Below are positions 37,751 through 48,087 of a stretch of 64,000 bases of DNA, one piece after another. Source of the DNA: Clostridiales bacterium (lineage in GTDB: Bacteria; Bacillota; Clostridia; Christensenellales; Borkfalkiaceae); NCBI GenBank assembly GCA_015055615.1, contig SVHT01000001.1, forward strand, positions 186,001 through 250,000, in the 5' to 3' direction. Position numbers and translations under genes: made by a program. The stretch's first letter is position 1, and every line of letters starts with the position of its first letter. The notes below the pieces were generated by a model. It saw only the letters and a program-made list of their open reading frames with translations. It was not told where the DNA came from and made no database searches.

Positions 37751-37837
37751 GTTTTGTGTCCTCCATTGGTGAGTTTTTTAACTTTGCTCTATTATTTTAA
37801 TACAATCTTTACCAAATGTCAAGTATTTATATGACAT

Positions 37838-40006
37838 TTATTTTTTCTTTTTCATTGTCAAGCCAATGCGATTTTTCTTTACGTCCACGTCCTTTATCCA
37901 AACCTGCACCACTTGTCCAACCTTTAATACGTCCGAAGGGTGCTTTATATACCGTTCGGTAATCTCGGAAATGTGCACCAGTCCGTCTTGATGGACGCCA
38001 ATATCGATAAACGCGCCGAAATCGACTACGTTACGAACCGTACCCGTAAGCTCCATACCAACCTTCAAATCTTCAATACCCATAACGTCTTTGCGAAGAG
38101 TGGGCGCAGGCAACCCCTCGCGGATATCTCTGCCCGGTTTCATAAGCTCGGTAATGATATCGTTCATGGTCGCCTTATCCAGCTCCGTTTCCTTTGCTGC
38201 TTTTTCCTCGCCGTACGCTTTGATTTTTTGGCGTAAATCGGCGATCCTGCGCGCCTTTACGTCTTCCTTTGTATACGAGAACAAAGCGAGCAATTTCTCC
38301 GCTTTTTGGTAGGATTCGGGGTGCACCGCCGTATTATCCAATATATCCTTCCCTCCGTCGATACGCAAGAAACCTGCGCATTGCGTATATGCTTTTTCAC
38401 CAAGCTTAGGCACTTTCAAAAGCTGTTTGCGGGAAACAAATCTGCCGTTTTCTTCGCGGAAAGCAACAATGTTTTTCGCCACGGCCGAATTGAGCCCTGC
38501 AACGAATTTCAAAAGGGATACGCTCGCTGTGTTTAAATCCACGCCGACGCTGTTTACACAGTCTTCTAAAACTCCCGACAATGCGCTATCCAAACGTTTT
38601 TCGTTCATATCGTGCTGATATTGTCCTACGCCAATAGATTTCGGGTCGATTTTTATCAGCTCTGCAAGCGGGTCTTGTAAACGGCGGGCAATCGATACCG
38701 CGCTACGCGCCGTTACGTCGTAATCAGGGAATTCTTCCGCGCCCAATGCGCTTGCCGAATAGACGGACGCGCCCGCCTCGTTGACGATGACGTAGCCCAC
38801 TTCTCTACCCGTTTCCGCCTTGATTTCTTTAATGAGCTCGGCAATAAAAATCTCACTTTCCTTGCTCGCCGTACCATTACCGCAGGAAATGACCTCAACA
38901 GCGTGCTTTGCGATCATTTTCTTCAAAACAACCTTTACCTCTTCCGTCTTGTTTTGCGGAGGCGTAGGGAACACGACCGTTTTATCCAAAACCTTGCCCG
39001 TGCCGTCTACAACGCAAATTTTACAGCCCGTTCTGTATGCAGGGTCCCAGCCCATCGTAATTTTGTCCTTTACGGGCGGTTGCATAAGCAAAGGCTTTAA
39101 GTTAAGCTCGAACATCTTTATCGCTTGCTCGCTTGCATCGTCAAAAAGCTGTGCGCGTACTTCGCGCTCAATAGAGGGCGCAATCAATCTATCGTACCCG
39201 TCCTCAGCCGCCGCTTTGACGATTTTACTGCTCTCACCGCCGTCCTTTAAAAAGCTTGCCGCCGCAATACGCTTTGCAAACTCTCCGTCAACAACGATAG
39301 AAACCTTTAAAAATTCTTCCTTTTCCCCGCGGTTAAGCGCCAATATACGGTGACTCTTCGCCTCGCTGACGGGCTCGGCATAATCGGCGTACATACCGTA
39401 CGTCTTTTTTTCGTCCTCCGCCTCTTTTCCCTTGGCATAACACGATGAAATGCTGCCGTGATTGAAGAAGAAATTACGGAGCTTTTTACGCGTTGCCGCG
39501 TCATCGGAAACGATTTCCGCAATGATATCCTGCGCGCCGACAATCGCCTCTTCCACAGTTTTTACTTCTTCGTTAAGATATTTTTCCGCCTCAGCGCGCA
39601 CGTCAAGTGCCTTGTCCTGCGCCAAAATAACGTCGGCAAGCGGTTGCAAACCCTTCGCAATCGCTACGGACGCGCGAGTTTTACGCTTTTGCTTATACGG
39701 CCGATAGATATCCTCCACTTCCGTCAGCGTAACCGCTTTTGCAAGCGCCGCTGTGATTTCGTCCGTCATTTTACCTTGTTCGGTAATGGCGTTCGCCACC
39801 TCTTCCTTGCGTTTTTCGAGGTTGCGAAGATATGTAAGACGGTCGGAAAGCGCGCGCAAAACTTGGTCGTCGCACGCGCCCGTCATCTCTTTACGATAAC
39901 GCGCGATAAAGGGAATCGTGTTTCCCTCGTCAAGGAGCGACACGATATTTTTAACGTGCGTAGGTTGTAAATTAAATTCTTGCGTAATCGTTTGTAAGAT
40001 GTCCAT
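37838..40006 (-). CDS. tex: Tex-family RNA-binding protein
   Basis: 722-aa transcription accessory protein that binds single-stranded nucleic acid. N-terminal helical Tex domain (VRQ-like start TQEFNLQPTHVKNIVSLLDEGNTIPFIARYRKEMTG), a YqgF/RNase H-like domain in the middle (TMGWDPAYRTGCKICVVD), a helix-hairpin-helix stretch (SVGVDLNTASVSLLKFVAGLN; LLKVPKLGEKAYTQCAGFL) and a C-terminal S1 domain (MELTGTVRNVVDFGAFIDIGVHQDGLVHISEI). Full length. Confidence 0.96.
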   Translation of the reverse strand: MDILQTITQEFNLQPTHVKNIVSLLDEGNTIPFIARYRKEMTGACDDQVLRALSDRLTYLRNLEKRKEEVANAITEQGKMTDEITAALAKAVTLTEVEDIYRPYKQKRKTRASVAIAKGLQPLADVILAQDKALDVRAEAEKYLNEEVKTVEEAIVGAQDIIAEIVSDDAATRKKLRNFFFNHGSISSCYAKGKEAEDEKKTYGMYADYAEPVSEAKSHRILALNRGEKEEFLKVSIVVDGEFAKRIAAASFLKDGGESSKIVKAAAEDGYDRLIAPSIEREVRAQLFDDASEQAIKMFELNLKPLLMQPPVKDKITMGWDPAYRTGCKICVVDGTGKVLDKTVVFPTPPQNKTEEVKVVLKKMIAKHAVEVISCGNGTASKESEIFIAELIKEIKAETGREVGYVIVNEAGASVYSASALGAEEFPDYDVTARSAVSIARRLQDPLAELIKIDPKSIGVGQYQHDMNEKRLDSALSGVLEDCVNSVGVDLNTASVSLLKFVAGLNSAVAKNIVAFREENGRFVSRKQLLKVPKLGEKAYTQCAGFLRIDGGKDILDNTAVHPESYQKAEKLLALFSYTKEDVKARRIADLRQKIKAYGEEKAAKETELDKATMNDIITELMKPGRDIREGLPAPTLRKDVMGIEDLKVGMELTGTVRNVVDFGAFIDIGVHQDGLVHISEITERYIKHPSDVLKVGQVVQVWIKDVDVKKNRIGLTMKKKK

Positions 40007-40057
40007 AAAATACCCTTTTCTTTTTTTATTTTTTTTGGCTGTCGCCTTAACCTTGTT

Positions 40058-40528
40058 TTAATTGTTTTTATATACTTCTTGCAATTCCTTCCACCAAGTT
40101 TCTTTTCGGAAACGTGGGTTAGCAGGACTTGTAGACGGCATTTTTATATACGGAATTGTTATAGTGGCATACTGCTTTATAAACAATTCGTACGCAAGCG
40201 TACCGTTTAACAAGATTTTTTGGATTTTCGCGCTTTGTAAAATGGGTGTTAAATCCGCTATCGTTGCGTTTTTTACGGACGAATCAGCCGAGCCTTCAAT
40301 TTGGCAAGACGTCGCCATATCCCAAAGCGCTACGTTATTGCGAAGCAAAAACTCCTTTTTTCCGTCTATTGTTTCGGGAATATCTTCCCCGAAAAAACCG
40401 CAAATCGTTTTCCAAAACCGATTTTGTTTGTTTCCGTAATAAAAGGCAATTTCACGGCTTTTTACCGAGGGAAAACTACCCAAAATCAACACGCGACTAT
40501 TTGCATCGTACACGGGTTCAAAACCCAT
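40058..40528 (-). CDS. Mug/HDG-type uracil or hypoxanthine-DNA glycosylase
   Basis: Base-excision repair enzyme removing deaminated bases, 156 aa from ATG 40528 (GAGGTG upstream; a further in-frame ATG at 40543 lacks a ribosome binding site). UDG superfamily motif LILGSFPSVKSREIAFYYGNKQNRFW contains the active-site region typical of family 6 (hypoxanthine-DNA glycosylase), and the C-terminal PSTSPAN matches the second active-site loop. Family 6 removes hypoxanthine and not uracil in known members; that preference is carried over from the family. Confidence 0.85.
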   Translation of the reverse strand: MGFEPVYDANSRVLILGSFPSVKSREIAFYYGNKQNRFWKTICGFFGEDIPETIDGKKEFLLRNNVALWDMATSCQIEGSADSSVKNATIADLTPILQSAKIQKILLNGTLAYELFIKQYATITIPYIKMPSTSPANPRFRKETWWKELQEVYKNN

Positions 40529-40546
40529 TTTCACCTCTTCCATAGC

Positions 40547-41785
40547 TTAGAGCGCAAACGGTTTGTCGGTATTACCGACTACCGCAACGGCTTTCTCGTC
40601 GTCGTTGAACATAATCGAAAGTACGTCGCGGGTATCGTCGTACGTCATTGCGTTGATGCGGTTGAGCTTGTCCTCAAAATCAAAAATTTTATTGAAATAC
40701 AGCATATATTTACCGTACAAAAGCATTTGCGCGTTGCTACTTTCGTTGCTGAAAAACATACCCGCTTTCATCTGCTCTCTGCTACGTAAAAATTCGTCTT
40801 TGGTAATGCCGTCCTTTTTCATCTGCGCTACGACGTCGTGAATAGCTTGATACGCCTCGTCGGCTTTGGTGGGATTTACGCCCGCATAAACGTTTTGCGT
40901 TGCCGCCTCGGGAAAGGCAGATATATACGAATAGACGGAATACGCAAGCCCGCGTTTTTCACGTACTTCTTGGAAAAGACGGGCGCTCATTGAACCGCCA
41001 AACACGCCGTTAATTGCGCTGACCATATCCTCACGGCTATCCCCGCGACAAACGGACGGATATGCGATTGCAATATGCATCTGCTCAATCGGTTTTTGTT
41101 TTATCAAACTCAAATGCTGTTTGATAATTTTCGGTTTTCTATTTTCAAAAGCACCTTTTTCAAGCCGTCCAAAATACGTTTCCACAAGCGCCTCTGCCGT
41201 CGTCATATCCACACCGCCAGCAAAGGAAATAACGATATTCTCGGGACAATAGCGCGCGCGTTTATACTTTTGAACGTCGTCAAGGGTAAAACCTTTGACG
41301 TTTTTCGCGCTACCTAAAATATTTCTGCCGTAATTTTCTTTACCGTAAAAGGCGTTTGCAAGCAAATCCAAACACAAATCTTCGGGTGTGTCCTCGTTCA
41401 TGGAAATCTCTTCGCAAATAACCCCTTTTTCACGCTCCATTTCGTCCTCGGGATAGGTTGCGTTCAAGAACAAATCGGAAAGAAGCTCAAAACAATCCGA
41501 CGTGTGATCGGACGTACATTTGGAATAATAACACGTGAGGTCCTTACCCGTAAAGGCGTTGACTTGCGCGCCAATTCTATCAAACGCGTCGGAAATCTCA
41601 AAGGCGTTGCGTTTTTTCGTGCCTTTAAACTGCATGTGTTCGATAAAATGCGAAATACCGTCTTCCGAATCCGATTCCACGCCCGCGCCCGTACCGACGA
41701 GAATCCCCATCGTTACCGACATCAAGCCTTCCATATTTTTTACAACGAGCCGCAACCCGTTTTCATAACGTTTTTCGTATACCAT
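40547..41785 (-). CDS. M16 family zinc metallopeptidase
   Basis: 412-aa processing-peptidase-like protein. The inverted zinc motif HFIEH is near residue 46 and the downstream Glu ligand in the block CEEISMNEDTPEDLCLDLL. The C-terminal half has REKRGLAYSVYSYIS, the substrate-binding signature of active M16B proteins. No signal peptide. This is the MlpA/YmxG-like group often found next to polysaccharide deacetylase genes in Bacillota, as here; starts one base after the deacetylase stop. Confidence 0.92.
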   Translation of the reverse strand: MVYEKRYENGLRLVVKNMEGLMSVTMGILVGTGAGVESDSEDGISHFIEHMQFKGTKKRNAFEISDAFDRIGAQVNAFTGKDLTCYYSKCTSDHTSDCFELLSDLFLNATYPEDEMEREKGVICEEISMNEDTPEDLCLDLLANAFYGKENYGRNILGSAKNVKGFTLDDVQKYKRARYCPENIVISFAGGVDMTTAEALVETYFGRLEKGAFENRKPKIIKQHLSLIKQKPIEQMHIAIAYPSVCRGDSREDMVSAINGVFGGSMSARLFQEVREKRGLAYSVYSYISAFPEAATQNVYAGVNPTKADEAYQAIHDVVAQMKKDGITKDEFLRSREQMKAGMFFSNESSNAQMLLYGKYMLYFNKIFDFEDKLNRINAMTYDDTRDVLSIMFNDDEKAVAVVGNTDKPFAL

Positions 41786-42526
41786 TTATCCTTTCTCCTG
41801 TATATTTTCGGAAACAGTTACCGTTTCCAAACCGTTGTTTTTATAATAAAGCAGAATATCGTTTAACGCAGCCACCGTTTCTGCCATGGGGTGCATTAAA
41901 ATAAAATCCCCTTTTTGCACGTTGCTTGTTGCGCGCTGATAAATCAAAGCGCGGTCTTTGTCCCGCCAATCGATTGTGTCTTTCGACCATAAAATCGTCG
42001 TCATATTCAGCGCTTTACAAGCCAAAAGCATATCGTTTCCGTACGCACCTGAGGGCGGAGCAAACAAGGTAGGAGCAATACCGATTGCAAGCTCGATAAA
42101 GCGGTTGCAGTTGGCAATTTCCCGTTGGTTTTGTACCACGCTAAGCGTATCGTGCGATTTATGGAAATAGCCGTGATTGCCGATTTCGTGCCCTTTTACG
42201 TAGATATCACGAAGACAATCGACGTTATCGTCTGCCCAACAACCGCCTATAAAAAATGTTGCCTTTGCGCCGTGCGATTCTAAAACGTCCAAAATTTGAT
42301 AAACTTCGTCCGTCCCCCAATAGACGTTAAACATTAAGGAAACACCCTTAGCGTTTACGCCTGCGTTGCGGTAAATTTTCGTTTCTTCGCCACCTACCGC
42401 AAGGCTCTTTTCCATGGGCGCAAGGCAAAGCACGCCAATGGCTAAAACGAGTACGCTCAATATGATATTAGAGGCAATTTTTGCGCGTAATTGCGAGAAA
42501 ATCGGTTTTTTAGCAGTTTTTTTCAA
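41786..42526 (-). CDS. Polysaccharide deacetylase family protein, PdaB-like
   Basis: 246-aa membrane-anchored NodB-fold protein with one N-terminal membrane segment (about 20-38). The usual TFDDGP catalytic motif is replaced by MFNVYWG, as in the PdaB-like sporulation subgroup, while HEIGNHGYFHKSH (HxxxH metal ligands), the RPPxG-like FAPPSGAYG and the terminal ILMHP are kept. TTG start at 42526 with GAGG upstream. Either an altered deacetylase or a catalytically inactive, spore-cortex-related protein. Confidence 0.85.
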   Translation of the reverse strand: MKKTAKKPIFSQLRAKIASNIILSVLVLAIGVLCLAPMEKSLAVGGEETKIYRNAGVNAKGVSLMFNVYWGTDEVYQILDVLESHGAKATFFIGGCWADDNVDCLRDIYVKGHEIGNHGYFHKSHDTLSVVQNQREIANCNRFIELAIGIAPTLFAPPSGAYGNDMLLACKALNMTTILWSKDTIDWRDKDRALIYQRATSNVQKGDFILMHPMAETVAALNDILLYYKNNGLETVTVSENIQEKG

Positions 42527-42619
42527 CGTGTACCTCGAAAAAAGATTTTATTCTATCCTATTTTTCTTTTTTCGCGGTTATGCGTAAAATATGCGCGTAC
42601 TGCACAAAAACGCCCGTTT

Positions 42620-45022
42620 TTATTTCAGTTTGACAATCGTAACCCCCGTATCCCCTTCGCCGTATTTGCCAAGGCGGTATTCGGCTACGTTTTTATGCGT
42701 ACGCAAAAACTCGTGGATACCTGCGCGGAGTTTTCCCGTGCCCATACCGTGCACAATGCGCACCTCTTCCAAATTAGAAATCACGGCGGAATCCAAGAAA
42801 AGCTCCACCTCGGGCAACGCCTCGTGCACCGTCAAACCAATTACGTTAATCTCTAACGACGACGCAGGTTTCGGTTTCAACGTTTTTGTAACTTGTACGT
42901 TGTTTGCCGAGTTTTGCTTGCCATACTTTTGCCCTTTGGATTTAGTTTGCGCTTTCGGCGGGTGAATTACTACGCAAAGATCGGAAATTTTACAGCGCAA
43001 GCGAATACTTCCGCAAAGAATTTCCGCCTCGTCCTTTTGCGGACGAATATTTTGCACAACGCCCTCTTGATTGAGCGTCTTGACAAACACCATCCCGCCA
43101 ACCTTTAATTCGCTTGCTTTTACGGGCGCATATTGGGGGGTGAAATCTTCTTCGTGCTCACTCTCGAACGCTTTATCGGCAAGTTTGTTTTTCAACGTTC
43201 TTGCCTTGATTAAGTCTGCCTCGGACATATTTTCGCGCGCAAAAATTTCTTCAATCTCGTGCAAAATTTCTTCGGCATCCGCCGTGCGTTCGTTGATAAT
43301 ACGACGGCTTTCCGCTTTTGCGGACGTGAACAGTTTTTCCTTTTCCCTCTTTAATTTGTTGCGCTCCGTTTCCAAAGCCTGCAACTTTTCTTGCCACTCG
43401 GACTTTAATGCGTTTGCCTCTTTTAAGACTTCTTCCGCTTGAATACGGCTTTCTTCCGCCGTGCGGACGATATTTTCAAACTTTTGCGCGTCCTCGGACA
43501 AGTTGGAAAGGGCGTCCGCTAAGATACTTTCCTTTAACCCTAAACGCCGTGAAATCGCCAATGCGTTACTCGAACCAGGTAAACCTATATGCATAACGTA
43601 CAAGGGTTGCAAAGTGTTCGCATCGAATTCCATACACGCGTTTTCAATGCCCTGCGCCTCAAAGGCAAATTCCTTCAACGCCGTATAATGGGTTGTCACA
43701 ACGCCCGCACAGCCTGTCTTTAATAAATGGGAAACGATTGCTTTCGCCAAAGCCTGTCCCTCATCGGGATCCGTACCCCCGCCAAGCTCGTCAATGAGCA
43801 CCAGGCAATTTTTGTCCGCACGGTTGACGATATCAATGATATTGGTAACGTGCGAAGAAAAGGTGGAAAGGCTCTCTTCGATACTCTGCGCGTCGCCCAC
43901 GTCGCAATAAATCTCGTCAAACGTGGATAACACCGCGCGTTTTGCGGGGATAAACAGCCCGCACATCGCCATTAAAGAGAACAAACCGACCATTTTTAAG
44001 GTAACCGTTTTGCCACCCGTATTCGGACCGCTAATCAAAAGAAAACGGTAGTCTTTGCCCAAGGACAAGGACACGGGAACAACTTTTTTTCTATCGATAA
44101 GCGGATGTCTGCCACGATCGATTGCAATAATCCCCTCACCGTTTATTTCCGGCTTTACGCAAGAAAGCTTGTAGGAAAATTCTGCGCGCGCATATGCAAG
44201 GTCGATTTCCTCTAACACCTCGATATCCGTCGCCAATTCGTTCGACATAAAGCCCACGCGACGGGAAAGCTCGCCTAAAATACGCTCCACTTCCTCCTTT
44301 TCGTCAATGGCAAGCGAACGGAGCTCGTTGTTCATTTCCAAAACCTCTTCCGGCTCGATAAAGAAGGTCGCGCCACTTGCGGAACGGTCGTGGATAAAGC
44401 CTTTGATGTTGCGCTTATATTCGGCGCGGACGGGCAAAACGTAGCGGTTATCGCGCATTGTTATAATACCGTCTTGTAAATATTTCCCCTCCGTCCCCGT
44501 CAAATAATCCGCCAAGCGCGCGCGAATTCGCTCGTTTAAAAGACGGATTTCACGGCGAACGGAATAGAGTTTATCGCTGGCGTAATCGCTCACTTCCGTA
44601 TCGCTGAGTATCTTCGTGCGGATATCTTCTTCCAAATTCTCGTCAAAATACAATCTATCGGCGAGCGATTTCATATCCTTGATTTCCTCGTCGTTTACGT
44701 TCGTGATACTCTTGTGCGCAATTCGGGTGCTACGCAGTAAATTTTCCGCCTTTAACAATTCTCCGCAAGTAAGCGCAGATCCCTTTTTTGCGCGTTCAAT
44801 CTCGTCGGAAAAGGGTGGGAAATACTCCACCTTGGCAATGCCGTGGTGAAACAACAGTTTTACACTCTCTTCCGTACGGCAGAGCCTCCCTTTCGTTTCC
44901 TTTACGTCGGACGAAGGGTGCAATCTCGAAAGTTTACGTTTGCCCCCCTCCGTAACGGCATACTCCGCCGCGAGCGCCAGAATTTTATTAAGTTCGGTTT
45001 TTTCAATCGCTCTTTGGTTCAT
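42620..45022 (-). CDS. mutS2: MutS2 endonuclease/ribosome-splitting ATPase
   Basis: 800 aa. ATPase with Walker A GPNTGGKT and Walker B LVLIDELGGGTDPDEG, a long coiled coil (about 510-620, QAEEVLKEANALKSEWQEKLQ), a KOW-like segment (VFVKTLNQEGVVQNI) and a C-terminal Smr nuclease domain (GLTVHEALPEVELFLD; VRIVHGMGTGKLRAGIHEFL). No MutS mismatch-recognition domain, as expected. In Bacillus the protein also acts on collided ribosomes. Confidence 0.96.
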   Translation of the reverse strand: MNQRAIEKTELNKILALAAEYAVTEGGKRKLSRLHPSSDVKETKGRLCRTEESVKLLFHHGIAKVEYFPPFSDEIERAKKGSALTCGELLKAENLLRSTRIAHKSITNVNDEEIKDMKSLADRLYFDENLEEDIRTKILSDTEVSDYASDKLYSVRREIRLLNERIRARLADYLTGTEGKYLQDGIITMRDNRYVLPVRAEYKRNIKGFIHDRSASGATFFIEPEEVLEMNNELRSLAIDEKEEVERILGELSRRVGFMSNELATDIEVLEEIDLAYARAEFSYKLSCVKPEINGEGIIAIDRGRHPLIDRKKVVPVSLSLGKDYRFLLISGPNTGGKTVTLKMVGLFSLMAMCGLFIPAKRAVLSTFDEIYCDVGDAQSIEESLSTFSSHVTNIIDIVNRADKNCLVLIDELGGGTDPDEGQALAKAIVSHLLKTGCAGVVTTHYTALKEFAFEAQGIENACMEFDANTLQPLYVMHIGLPGSSNALAISRRLGLKESILADALSNLSEDAQKFENIVRTAEESRIQAEEVLKEANALKSEWQEKLQALETERNKLKREKEKLFTSAKAESRRIINERTADAEEILHEIEEIFARENMSEADLIKARTLKNKLADKAFESEHEEDFTPQYAPVKASELKVGGMVFVKTLNQEGVVQNIRPQKDEAEILCGSIRLRCKISDLCVVIHPPKAQTKSKGQKYGKQNSANNVQVTKTLKPKPASSLEINVIGLTVHEALPEVELFLDSAVISNLEEVRIVHGMGTGKLRAGIHEFLRTHKNVAEYRLGKYGEGDTGVTIVKLK

Positions 45023-45037
45023 CGTTTTCCTTACCGT

Positions 45038-47248
45038 TTACAATACGCCGCGTTTATAATGTCCCGACGTATAGTTTTTATACGTTTGTTTTTGTTGCTG
45101 TTCGTTCCCTTTCGCCGTTATTGCTTGTTTTTTATCCTCAACGAGAGTTAAGTCTATCAATTTTCCCGCATCTTTTACGCCTATCCCTACCAAATCGGCA
45201 CAGTTATACACCTCAAAACGGCAAGTACCGTCCGCGGAATTGTAACGGCGAACGGGGAACTCTCTACCCCCCTCGTCCGTCAAGGTATACACGCGCTTTT
45301 TATCGCATTGGTTGCAAGTTTTCCCAAACGGACAATAGCAAAGGTCCATAATTTTGATGCCGCCCGACGAAAGCGCAAACGCCTTTTCACCCGTTAACGC
45401 GCTCAATTCTTCCCCGTTTAATTCCTTGGAAAGGGCGTAATATTCCACCCTGTTTTCTTTTAAAAGCGTTGCCACGGAAAGAGCGTTGGTCAAGTTCAAG
45501 CCTGTGCCCGCAAACACTTTTACGCCGTGTTCTTTGGCGAAAACAAGCCCGCCGTAATTCTCTGTATATATTCCGTCGATTTTGCCTTCTTGCAATCTAT
45601 CTTGTAAAGCCAAAAGGTCTTTTGCGGTGGCAAAACTCGGATAAATAAGGTATTTTTCAAAATTCCCGTTTAAAAAGTCGTCGGGTAACGACGCGTTATA
45701 ATCGTCTGCCTTATAAATGGCAATATCCGTTTCAACGTCGCTAAAATCATTGGAAATTACCGCTATTTTTTCGTTTTTGCCAGCATTTTTATCCGTTGTA
45801 AACGGCGTGTATTCGTATTGCCTATTGTCCTTTTTAGCAATTTTTTCCGCAAGCAATGCGTAAAAATCACGGCGGAAAGCGTTTAACGCCGATTTAGGAA
45901 TAAATATATTGCCTTGCACGTCCACTTCGTCAAAGGTGACCTCAACGGGCAATCCGTCCGTCTTTAAAAAACAAGCTTTCAATTCTTCAACCGTCAAAGG
46001 ACGACTCTGCGCCGATTGCAACTTTGTTTCCGATTGCAAGTATAATTCTCCGCAAGCAACCGAGGCAAATTCGCCCTCAAAAAAACGCAAACGCAACGGA
46101 ACCTTACCCAATTTTTGGGCGTTTAACACACGATTTGCCACCGCTGTATCCGTTGTGACAAACACACCGTCGCCGTTTTTTAAACGCGTTTTAGAGGTGA
46201 TTATAAACGCTCGACCTTCCGTCTTTTGATAGGTTGCCCCGCCGATTTCTTTTCCGTCGCGCAAAATCTTGAAAGCGTCGCCGTTTTGCGGTTTAAATTT
46301 ACTCTCAACCATAAATTTACCGCCAACCACCTTGACAACGCCCACTTTTTCGCCGATATGCCCTTGGATTGCAGTAGATAAAAAGCGTTTATCTTGCCCA
46401 AAAGCAAGACCTTTCGTATAATTGCCACGATTATACGTACGACGCAAATCGGAAAGCGCCTCCTCTTTATCCCCAACGTTACCTAATACAGAACGATAAT
46501 AGCGCACGGCAGCTGCTACGTATTCGGGACGGCGCATACGCCCTTCGATTTTAAAGGAAACCACGCCCGCGCCAATCAGTTTTTCAATATCCTCGCCTAC
46601 GCAAAGGTCGGATAAGGACAAAGCGTAGTTCTTTTCCGCATTTCCGTTTCTATCATAAGCGTAAAGCTTTCGGCAAGGCTGTTTACACCTACCCCTATTT
46701 CCGCTGTTTCCACCCGCAAACGATGAAAAATAGCATTGCCCCGAAAAACAAGTGCACAGCGCGCCTTGCACAAAGGTTTCCGTTTCGATTATCTTTGCGA
46801 TTTTAGCCATTTCCTCTATCGGCGTTTCACGCGCCAAAATCACACGGGAAAAGCCGTATTCTTTGGCAATTTTTGCGCCGTCCAAACCGCATACGCCTGC
46901 TTGCGTGCTCAAATGTAAAACGATTTCGGGATAACGCTCGTGCACGATTTTCCCAAGAAAGATATCTTGCATGATAATCGCATCCGCGCCCTCGTTCCAC
47001 GCAAAGAGCAGAGAACGGAAAAAATCGTCTAATTCTCCGTCCTTTACCAACGTATTCATCGCCACGTAAATTTTAGCACCGCAAAAATGCGCCTTTTGCA
47101 CAATCGCGCGAAAAGACGCTTCGTCAAAGTTTCCTGCGCCTTGACGAGCGGAAAAGGCGGAAAGCCCTAAATATACGGCGTCAGCACCGTTGTCAATAGC
47201 CGCATTGGCGCACTCAATCGTGCCTGCGGGCGCTAAAATTTCTAGCAT
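45038..47248 (-). CDS. U32 family peptidase-like protein (RNA-hydroxylation type)
   Basis: 736 aa. N-terminal U32 domain (LEILAPAGTIECANAAIDNGADAVYLG) with the Cys-rich signature QGALCTCFSGQCYFSS and RGRCKQPCR, and a C-terminal collagenase-like DUF3656 region. Cysteines near CPFGKTCNQCDKK may complete a metal or Fe-S site. Proteins of this architecture (RlhA, TrhP) hydroxylate RNA from prephenate; older annotation calls them peptidases. RlhA-like by length. Confidence 0.9.
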   Translation of the reverse strand: MLEILAPAGTIECANAAIDNGADAVYLGLSAFSARQGAGNFDEASFRAIVQKAHFCGAKIYVAMNTLVKDGELDDFFRSLLFAWNEGADAIIMQDIFLGKIVHERYPEIVLHLSTQAGVCGLDGAKIAKEYGFSRVILARETPIEEMAKIAKIIETETFVQGALCTCFSGQCYFSSFAGGNSGNRGRCKQPCRKLYAYDRNGNAEKNYALSLSDLCVGEDIEKLIGAGVVSFKIEGRMRRPEYVAAAVRYYRSVLGNVGDKEEALSDLRRTYNRGNYTKGLAFGQDKRFLSTAIQGHIGEKVGVVKVVGGKFMVESKFKPQNGDAFKILRDGKEIGGATYQKTEGRAFIITSKTRLKNGDGVFVTTDTAVANRVLNAQKLGKVPLRLRFFEGEFASVACGELYLQSETKLQSAQSRPLTVEELKACFLKTDGLPVEVTFDEVDVQGNIFIPKSALNAFRRDFYALLAEKIAKKDNRQYEYTPFTTDKNAGKNEKIAVISNDFSDVETDIAIYKADDYNASLPDDFLNGNFEKYLIYPSFATAKDLLALQDRLQEGKIDGIYTENYGGLVFAKEHGVKVFAGTGLNLTNALSVATLLKENRVEYYALSKELNGEELSALTGEKAFALSSGGIKIMDLCYCPFGKTCNQCDKKRVYTLTDEGGREFPVRRYNSADGTCRFEVYNCADLVGIGVKDAGKLIDLTLVEDKKQAITAKGNEQQQKQTYKNYTSGHYKRGVL

Positions 47249-47256
47249 AAAATCCT

Positions 47257-48087
47257 TTATTCTTCCGTAAAACCGAATTTTTCAATAATATACGCAACGG
47301 CGTCCTCTTCGTGCGTCAAGTCGCATACGTAATCCGCCTCGGCTTTTAATCCGTCGTCTGCATTTTTTACCGCAACGCCTAATCCCGCTGTTTGAATCAT
47401 CGGCAAATCGTTGGTTTGATCCCCGATACCAATCGTTTTTTCAAGGGGGATTCCGTACGTCTTAGCAAGCGTTTCCACCGCCGTCCCCTTGGAATATTTC
47501 GTATTGACAATCTCAATTAAATACAGCGCGCTTTTGGTAATTTCACACCCCTCGAAAACGTGCTTTGAAAGCTCCGCTTTTATCCGCGCGTTGTCTTCGG
47601 GGGCTACCATTGCCAAAATTTTATACGAGCAGAGCCCCGTTTCCTTTACAAATTGTGAAATCGGTTTGTCCAACACGCGAATTGCCTTTACTTTTACCGC
47701 ATTTTCGTAATAATCGAGGTGGTCGTCCTCCATATTCACGTAATATTCCCACAAATCGTAGACGTGAATATGCAAACCGAGCTCTTCCATAATTTCGCAA
47801 GCCTTTAAGGTCGTTTCGTGGGAAACTCTGCCGTCGGATATGACTTTTCCGCTCTCGATATCCACGATAATCGCGCCTTGGCAACAACAAACCATACCCT
47901 TTAACCCAAGCTCTCTCGCACGGTTTAATATTCCCGCCGGCATACGTCCCGTAGATATAGCAAATCTACCGCCGGCAGCCACGTATTCGTCAATGGCTTT
48001 TTTGTTTTTTTCGCTAATCGTTCCGTCCTTTTTGACGAGCGTTCCGTCAAAATCGGAAACAATCAACGGATAATTTATCTTTCTCAT
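47257..48087 (-). CDS. Cof-type HAD phosphatase
   Basis: 276-aa sugar- or nucleotide-phosphate phosphatase of the HAD superfamily, IIB cap type. Motif I is SDFDGTLVKKDG (nucleophile and general acid Asp), motif II AISTGR, motif III Lys in KGTAVETLAK, motif IV GIGDQTNDLPMI. Substrate unknown. Lies nine bases from the U32 gene and directly beside uvrC, likely all one operon. Confidence 0.92.
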   Translation of the reverse strand: MRKINYPLIVSDFDGTLVKKDGTISEKNKKAIDEYVAAGGRFAISTGRMPAGILNRARELGLKGMVCCCQGAIIVDIESGKVISDGRVSHETTLKACEIMEELGLHIHVYDLWEYYVNMEDDHLDYYENAVKVKAIRVLDKPISQFVKETGLCSYKILAMVAPEDNARIKAELSKHVFEGCEITKSALYLIEIVNTKYSKGTAVETLAKTYGIPLEKTIGIGDQTNDLPMIQTAGLGVAVKNADDGLKAEADYVCDLTHEEDAVAYIIEKFGFTEE

